Shown: one piece after another, positions 13,853-18,784 of the stretch | Numbering within the stretch: position 1 is the stretch's first letter | Layout: each line of letters opens with the position of its first letter | DNA from: CANHCC01 sp040381555 | Lineage (GTDB): Bacteria > Bacteroidota > Bacteroidia > J057 > RFSG01 | Direction: 5' to 3' | Length of the DNA stretch: 18,784 bases | Assembly: GCA_040381555.1 (NCBI GenBank) | Contig: JBEIHC010000052.1 | Coordinates: 1-18,784 of the forward strand | Made by a program: the position numbers and the translations under genes | The notes under the pieces: generated by a model | What the model saw: the letters and a program-made list of their open reading frames with translations, nothing else | Database searches by the model: none | Told to the model about the DNA's origin: nothing

Positions 13853-14674
13853 ATGAATATACCTGAATTACAATCGAAAATTTTGGAGGCTTGGGAAAAC
13901 CGGGCGCTCTTATCCGACGCTGCCTATCGCACTGCTATTGAGGCCGTCATTGATCTATTAGAATCTGGAAAACTGAGAGTAGCCGAGCCATCAGCGTCTA
14001 CTTGGCAGGTGAATGAATGGGTGAAAAAAGCCGTCATTCTGTATTTCCCGATTCGGGGTATGGAAACTACTCACGCCGGCCCGATGGAGTTTTATGATAA
14101 AATGAAACTGAAATCAGGCTACGCAGACTTGGGGGTGAGGGTGGTTCCTCATGCTATTGCACGATATGGAGCCTATATTGCCAAGGGGGTAATTATGATG
14201 CCTTCCTTTGTAAATATCGGTGCCTATGTGGATGAAGGGACCATGGTGGATACCTGGGCAACTGTGGGTTCTTGTGCGCAAATTGGGAAGTCTGTTCACT
14301 TGAGCGGAGGGGTAGGCATAGGGGGCGTGTTGGAACCTATTCAAGCTGCGCCTGTAATTATTGAAGATCATTGTTTTATTGGTTCTCGCTCCATAGTAGT
14401 TGAAGGAGTAAGGGTTGGGCGGGAAGCCGTTCTCGGTGCTAATACTGTGCTTACAGCCTCCACCCGAATTTTTGATGTCAGCGGAGAAGAGCAGGTTGAA
14501 TACAAAGGCTTTATACCCGAAAGGTCCGTGGTCATTCCGGGCAGCATACCCAAGAAATTTCCTGCAGGGGAATATTCCGTTCCTTGTGCCCTCATCATTG
14601 GTACTCGCAAGCCCTCTACTGATTTGAAAACTTCTCTCAACGATGCCCTCAGAGAATATCAGGTTTCCATTTGA
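13853..14674 (+). CDS. dapD: 2,3,4,5-tetrahydropyridine-2,6-dicarboxylate N-succinyltransferase
   Basis: This 273-residue cytosolic enzyme transfers a succinyl group from succinyl-CoA to tetrahydrodipicolinate, in the succinylase branch of diaminopimelate and lysine synthesis. The N-terminal helical domain (1-~100) is followed by the left-handed beta-helix made of hexapeptide repeats (GAYIAKGVIMMPSFVNIGAY, DEGTMVDTWATVGSCAQIG, VHLSGGVGIGGVLEP). The MVDTWATVGSCAQIG and HLSGGVGIGGVLEP stretches are characteristic of DapD. Length and sequence agree with the E. coli enzyme (about 274 residues). It stands alone on the plus strand, divergent from the glycosyltransferase, with 70 bp to the next gene. 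Confidence 0.97.
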   Translation: MNIPELQSKILEAWENRALLSDAAYRTAIEAVIDLLESGKLRVAEPSASTWQVNEWVKKAVILYFPIRGMETTHAGPMEFYDKMKLKSGYADLGVRVVPHAIARYGAYIAKGVIMMPSFVNIGAYVDEGTMVDTWATVGSCAQIGKSVHLSGGVGIGGVLEPIQAAPVIIEDHCFIGSRSIVVEGVRVGREAVLGANTVLTASTRIFDVSGEEQVEYKGFIPERSVVIPGSIPKKFPAGEYSVPCALIIGTRKPSTDLKTSLNDALREYQVSI

Positions 14675-14744
14675 GCGGATAAGATTGTTTTTAATAGTGG
14701 TGAATATTTGTTAAGTTTGTTCAGTTGTAGTTATATCGTTTTTT

Positions 14745-15005
14745 ATGTCTGAAAATATAATTGATACCGAAGAAATCATCCAACTAGTCCGCAGTTTGGA
14801 ACGGAAAGCAGAAGGGCTTTACCAAGATAAGCAGGACGGGGAAGATGTATCCCTCGAAAGAGGAGACATAAAGGAAGAATTTGAAGAGGTGAACGAAGAA
14901 TATAAAAATGCGTTGAAGGGATTACACGGAGCGTCAAAAGAATCCTTCAAAGAAGAATATGGCAGTAAACTCACCCGCATAAAACAACTGATTGGAAAAT
15001 TATAA
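14745..15005 (+). CDS. Small charged helical protein of unknown function
   Basis: This 86-residue protein is rich in Glu, Lys and Asp, with no Cys, no Trp and no signal peptide or membrane segment. Heptad-like spacing of hydrophobic residues in IIQLVRSLERKAEGLY, FEEVNEEYKNALKGLH and LTRIKQLIGKL suggests two or three amphipathic helices, possibly a coiled coil. I do not recognise a family. It lies 70 bp after dapD and is followed by a strong terminator, so it ends a transcript; it may have its own promoter in the T/G-rich 14700-14744, though no consensus -7 box is present. Codon use looks like its neighbours, and I consider it a real gene. Confidence 0.7.
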   Translation: MSENIIDTEEIIQLVRSLERKAEGLYQDKQDGEDVSLERGDIKEEFEEVNEEYKNALKGLHGASKESFKEEYGSKLTRIKQLIGKL

Positions 15006-15031
15006 TTTATTAATCTTCAATTCATTCATTT

Positions 15032-15064
15032 AAACCGGATTCTGGTAATCCGGTTTTTATTTTT
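15032..15064 (+). terminator. Intrinsic terminator abutting the rnr start codon
   Basis: A perfect 10-bp stem (AAACCGGATT / AATCCGGTTT) has a 5-nt loop CTGGT at 15042-15046 and runs into TTATTTTT. The stem ends at 15056, only 8 bp before the ATG of the next gene at 15065. It ends the transcript of the small charged protein and may also sit in the 5' leader of rnr. Confidence 0.85.
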
Positions 15065-17281
15065 ATGGCTAAATCAAAAAATACTCAATCTGATACTTCT
15101 CGACAGGATGGCTTGCAGCAAACCATTCATCAGTACATGGGCAAATTTCCTGGTAAATATTTTAATTATAAACAGGTATTTGCTGCCGATGGTATTAAAG
15201 GAAAATACGAAGTATTCGAGGTACGGGATGCTCTGAAATTATTAGCCATCGCTGGAAAAATCGAAACCGATAAACGAGAAAAATACCGAGTACCTTCCAT
15301 TCCGAAAATACTAACAGGAATTCTCCGCATCGCGCGTGATGGGTATGGTTTCGTAACCGTGGATGGTTTTGCAGAAGATTTTTTTGTGCCTCAATCCTCT
15401 ATGGCAGATGCTTTCTCGGGTGATACCGTAGCCATAAAAGTATCACGCGGCAGAGGCAGTAAAGTCGAAGCGCAAATTCTAGAAGTAGTTAAAAGAGGAA
15501 GATCTGAATATGTGGCAACCCTCTCTCCCGGACGAAATGGATTTAGAGCCATGGTGGAAGAAGGGTCCATGCAACAGGAGTTTTTTATTCCCATCGATAA
15601 AGCGGGCAATGCACAGGTAGGACAAAAAGTACAAATTCGTTTAGTACATTTTAATTCCATTTTTCCGGAAGCGGAAGTAGTTCAAATTCTGGGGCAATCT
15701 GGAGAGCATCATACAGAAATGCATGCCATTCTCCTACAATTTGGGTTTGAAGTGAAATTCCCTCCTTCTGTTCAAAAAGCAGCGGATGCCATTCCCCGGG
15801 AAATTGGAAAAAAAGAAATTGCCCGCAGGAGAGATTTTCGCGAGACCCTTACTTTTACCATAGATCCGGCAGATGCTAAAGATTTTGATGATGCGATTTC
15901 CTATAAAAAATTAGAAAATGGCAATCTGGAAATTGGCGTGCATATTGCCGATGTTACCCATTATTTAATTCCGGGCACAGAGCTGGATCAAGAAGCCTAT
16001 AAACGCGGCACCTCTGTTTATTTGGTGGATAGAACGGTTCCCATGTTGCCCGAAATTCTTTCGAATGATTTGTGCAGCTTACGACCCAATGAAGATCGAT
16101 TGGTATTCTCGGCCGTATTTGAAATGAATCCCCAAGGTAAAATTCTGGAGCGCTGGTTTGGGAAATCTATTATTCATAGCGATACCCGATTCTCTTATGA
16201 GCAAGTGCAAGAAATTCTGGAAGCGGGAACCGGCACACACTCCGAAGCCTTACTGGACTTAAATCGTATTGCCCATATCCTCCGGAAACAAAGATTCGCC
16301 GGGGGAAGCATTAGTTTCGAAACGGATGAAGTGAAATTTAGACTTGATGAGAATGGTAAGCCATTAGAGGTTGTACTCAAAATTCGAAAAGATGCCCATA
16401 AATTAATCGAAGATTTTATGTTGCTCGCCAATCGGGAGGTAGCGACTTGGGTGAATACGATTTCTAAAAAAGAAAAATATCCTTTTGTGTATCGTATACA
16501 TGATTTACCTGATCAGGATAAACTCGAGCAGTTACAGTCATTTGTCAAGCAATTCGGATACACACTTCAAGTGGATAGCCCAAAACAAGCTGTAACAAGC
16601 TTAAACGATTTAATGACTTCAGTGGAGGGTAGGCCAGAGCAAAATGTCGTGCAGTCCATTGCCATTCGTTCTATGGCAAAGGCCATTTATACTACCCGTA
16701 ATATTGGTCACTATGGATTGGGATTTAAATTTTACAGCCATTTTACTAGCCCTATTCGTAGATATCCGGATGTAATGGTGCATCGTTTATTGGAGCAATA
16801 TCTAGCAGGGAATTTCCGCACCAATGAAAAGGAACTAGAAGAAGCTTGCAGACATTCTTCCGAAATGGAGAGAAAAGCGGCTGAGGCTGAAAGAGCTTCT
16901 ATTAAATACAAGCAGGCAGAATATCTATCCGATCAAATTGGTAAAGAATTTGACGGAATTATATCCGGCGTTACCAATTGGGGAATTTTTGTTGAGCTGA
17001 AAACTAATAAATGCGAAGGCATGTTGCGCTTAGCAGCTTTGAAGGACGATCATTATGATTATGATGAAAAGAATTTTCGGGTAGTAGGCCGTCGTTCGGG
17101 AAAACAATATCGACTCGGAGATGAAATACGCGTGCGTATTGCCAAAACAGATATTCTCAAACGCGCAGTAGATTTGGATTTGCCCGGTTCTGAAGATTCC
17201 TTTTTTTCGGAGAGGAGAGAATCTAAGTTTAGCAAAAATAAAAATTCGGGTAAATCGGGAAGAGGGAAACGCAAATGGTAA
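15065..17281 (+). CDS. rnr: Ribonuclease R, 3'-5' exoribonuclease
   Basis: This 738-residue cytosolic enzyme degrades RNA from the 3' end and can pass through structured RNA. It has an N-terminal winged-helix-like segment (~20-75), a cold-shock domain starting TGILRIARDGYGFV (~84), a second cold-shock-like domain, then the catalytic RNB domain with DPADAKDFDD (Asp267, 273, 275 and 276 are the expected metal ligands), and later HFTSPIRRYPDVMVHRLL. A C-terminal S1 domain (EFDGIISGVTNWGIFVEL) precedes a short basic tail (KNKNSGKSGRGKRKW) expected to help bind structured RNA. The length is a little shorter than the E. coli enzyme (813), as is usual in this phylum. The ATG is only 8 bp from a strong hairpin, so its promoter must lie upstream of or across the terminator, or expression depends on readthrough. 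Confidence 0.96.
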   Translation: MAKSKNTQSDTSRQDGLQQTIHQYMGKFPGKYFNYKQVFAADGIKGKYEVFEVRDALKLLAIAGKIETDKREKYRVPSIPKILTGILRIARDGYGFVTVDGFAEDFFVPQSSMADAFSGDTVAIKVSRGRGSKVEAQILEVVKRGRSEYVATLSPGRNGFRAMVEEGSMQQEFFIPIDKAGNAQVGQKVQIRLVHFNSIFPEAEVVQILGQSGEHHTEMHAILLQFGFEVKFPPSVQKAADAIPREIGKKEIARRRDFRETLTFTIDPADAKDFDDAISYKKLENGNLEIGVHIADVTHYLIPGTELDQEAYKRGTSVYLVDRTVPMLPEILSNDLCSLRPNEDRLVFSAVFEMNPQGKILERWFGKSIIHSDTRFSYEQVQEILEAGTGTHSEALLDLNRIAHILRKQRFAGGSISFETDEVKFRLDENGKPLEVVLKIRKDAHKLIEDFMLLANREVATWVNTISKKEKYPFVYRIHDLPDQDKLEQLQSFVKQFGYTLQVDSPKQAVTSLNDLMTSVEGRPEQNVVQSIAIRSMAKAIYTTRNIGHYGLGFKFYSHFTSPIRRYPDVMVHRLLEQYLAGNFRTNEKELEEACRHSSEMERKAAEAERASIKYKQAEYLSDQIGKEFDGIISGVTNWGIFVELKTNKCEGMLRLAALKDDHYDYDEKNFRVVGRRSGKQYRLGDEIRVRIAKTDILKRAVDLDLPGSEDSFFSERRESKFSKNKNSGKSGRGKRKW

Positions 17282-17394
17282 GAGTTACAATAGGTTGTCC
17301 TTTGCTACATGTTCTTTCTACCATTTAAGAGTAAAAGATAAGGCTAACTGTAATTCTCCAAAAAACAGTATAACGAATCAATAAACAAAACGAG

Positions 17395-18784
17395 TTGAGC
17401 GATCCAAAAAATAAAGTAAAAACAGGTCAGGTCTTTAATCCCGGAATTATTCGCCGGATTTTAGGATTTATTACTCCCTATAAATCCTCTTTTATTATTA
17501 GTTTAATTCTGACTTTATTATTAGCAGGATTAACCCCACTGAAACCCGTATTATTTCAATATATGCTGGATAATCAGGTCGGGGCACAGGATATTCAAGG
17601 GTTAAGATTTTTTGCCCTTCTTATTTTAGGGATATTAATCTTACAAACAATCTTATATTACTTTCAGAATATTCTCACCAATAATTTGGCTCAAAAAGTA
17701 ATGCGGGATATACGGGTTAAAGTGTATGAGCATATTTTGCATTTGCGGCTTCAGTATTTTGATAAAACACCTGTTGGAGCCTTGCAAACCCGCACCATCA
17801 GTGATGTAGAAACCTTAAATGATGTATTTAGTCAGGGATTGGTTACGATATTAGGGGAGATACTTCAATTGATTGCCATCCTAGGTTTAATGTTTTATAC
17901 CGACTGGCAATTAACGCTCGTGGTATTATCTTCTCTGCCTTTAATGTTAATTGCTACCTGGATATTTAAAGAAAAAGTAAAATCCTCTTTTCAGGAAGTA
18001 CGAAAATATGTCAGTGAATTGAACTCCTTTTTACAGGAGAGAATTTCCGGAATGTTGGTGATTCAGATTTTTGGCAGAGAAAGAATTGAAGCAGAGAAAT
18101 TCAAGGATATTAACGAAAAACACAGGAATGCTAATTTTAATTCTGTCCTGTACTATAGTGTATTTTTTCCCGTAGTCGAAATTATCTCGGCATTTGCAGT
18201 TGCACTATTGATCTGGTATGGAACTGGGAATATTCTCGAAGGGCGACTCACCTTTGGGGCTTTGGTTGCCTTCCTGATGTATATTCAAATGTTCTTTCGT
18301 CCCATACGCATGTTGGCTGATCAATTCAATACCCTGCAATTGGGCATGGTCAGTGCCGATCGGATTTTTAAGGTATTGGATACTCAGGAATTTATTGCCG
18401 ATACAGGAAGCATTGGCAAAGAACAAATGCCCTTTGAGGGACCAGTAGGTATCTCTTTCCAGAATGTATCTTTTTCGTATAAAGCAGACGAACCTTTTTT
18501 AAAAAATATTTCTTTTGAAGTAGCGCCTGGTACTACCACAGCCCTTGTCGGTTCCACCGGTTCCGGAAAAACGACCGTCATTAATTTGCTCTCTCGTTTT
18601 TATGAATTATCCGATGGCAGGATTGAAGTCGGCGGAATACCTATTCAGGACTTTAAATTAAATTGGCTGAGAGGGAGAATTTTAACTGTTCCTCAGGATG
18701 TGTTTTTATTCTCAGGTTCTATTGTAGATAATATTACTTTAAACAATCCCGATATTACCTTAGATCAGGTAATTCAGGCTTCCA
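17395..18784 (+). CDS. ABC exporter half-transporter (MsbA-like), cut by the window end
   Basis: 463 codons are visible and the frame is open at the right edge. The N-terminal part is a six-helix ABC type-1 exporter membrane domain (~20-320), with the coupling-helix region FDKTPVGALQTRTISDVETL. A nucleotide-binding domain follows, with Walker A GSTGSGKTT (386-394) and the Q-loop glutamine Gln434 in VPQDVFLFSG; the signature motif and Walker B would lie beyond the window. Such half-transporters dimerise and move lipids, lipid-linked sugars or drugs; the substrate is unknown. The start is a TTG, because an in-frame TAA lies eight codons upstream and no ATG or GTG occurs before the first membrane helix. 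It is 113 bp downstream of rnr, with no terminator seen between them. A nearby polyprenyl/glycan cluster makes lipid or glycolipid export possible. Confidence 0.93.
   Translation, partial: MSDPKNKVKTGQVFNPGIIRRILGFITPYKSSFIISLILTLLLAGLTPLKPVLFQYMLDNQVGAQDIQGLRFFALLILGILILQTILYYFQNILTNNLAQKVMRDIRVKVYEHILHLRLQYFDKTPVGALQTRTISDVETLNDVFSQGLVTILGEILQLIAILGLMFYTDWQLTLVVLSSLPLMLIATWIFKEKVKSSFQEVRKYVSELNSFLQERISGMLVIQIFGRERIEAEKFKDINEKHRNANFNSVLYYSVFFPVVEIISAFAVALLIWYGTGNILEGRLTFGALVAFLMYIQMFFRPIRMLADQFNTLQLGMVSADRIFKVLDTQEFIADTGSIGKEQMPFEGPVGISFQNVSFSYKADEPFLKNISFEVAPGTTTALVGSTGSGKTTVINLLSRFYELSDGRIEVGGIPIQDFKLNWLRGRILTVPQDVFLFSGSIVDNITLNNPDITLDQVIQAS

Noticed and set aside
14114..14640. Two minus-strand open frames inside dapD
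   Set aside because: They are antisense to a strongly recognised enzyme gene and have no family resemblance.
18205..18581. Minus-strand open frames near the right edge
   Set aside because: They are antisense to the ABC exporter, whose frame is continuous and shows conserved motifs throughout.

Overview
The window looks like a chromosomal segment of a member of the Bacteroidota. Two secreted proteins end in type IX secretion (T9SS) type A sorting domains. Gene starts lack Shine-Dalgarno sequences. Candidate promoters have the Bacteroidota -7 box TAnnTTTG, and several products (Omp28-like proteins, DUF6029, DUF3108) are typical of the phylum. There are no rRNA or tRNA genes, CRISPR arrays, transposases or phage genes.

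Layout. (1) 2-772: the 3' end of a secreted T9SS cargo gene and its terminator. (2) 819-1362: a 17-unit intergenic repeat array whose units are spaced almost only 26 or 37 bp apart. (3) 1740-5876, plus strand: a tight four-gene envelope cluster, made of a T9SS-sorted thioredoxin-fold/Omp28-like protein (CGPC), a TlpA/ResA-like thioredoxin (CKPC), a DUF6029-like outer-membrane barrel, and an Omp28-like lipoprotein (CGTC). The barrel's only mature cysteines form one CX4C pair, so the four genes together look like an uncharacterised thiol-redox system of the outer envelope. (4) 5877-6487: a convergent intergenic region with a 35-bp repeat array, one copy of a degenerate dispersed element and a heptamer microsatellite. 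(5) 6488-13787, minus strand: a run of envelope and lipid genes. In transcription order these are a glycosyltransferase, a polyprenyl diphosphate synthase, a rhomboid protease, a DUF3108 protein, a Gfo/Idh/MocA sugar dehydrogenase, a lipoprotein of unknown function and a polyprenyl-phosphate glycosylphosphotransferase. The last three are translationally coupled and probably serve surface-glycan synthesis. A 17-bp dyad array lies between the DUF3108 gene and the dehydrogenase gene, and a second copy of the dispersed element lies upstream of the DUF3108 gene. (6) 13853-18784, plus strand: dapD (lysine/diaminopimelate synthesis), a small charged protein of unknown function, a strong terminator, rnr (RNase R), and the start of an MsbA-like ABC exporter that runs off the window.

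The most unusual content is the redox cluster and the set of three unrelated intergenic arrays, each with an inverted-repeat core. The array next to the DUF3108 gene keeps its 13-bp dyad invariant in all seven copies, while only the linkers vary.
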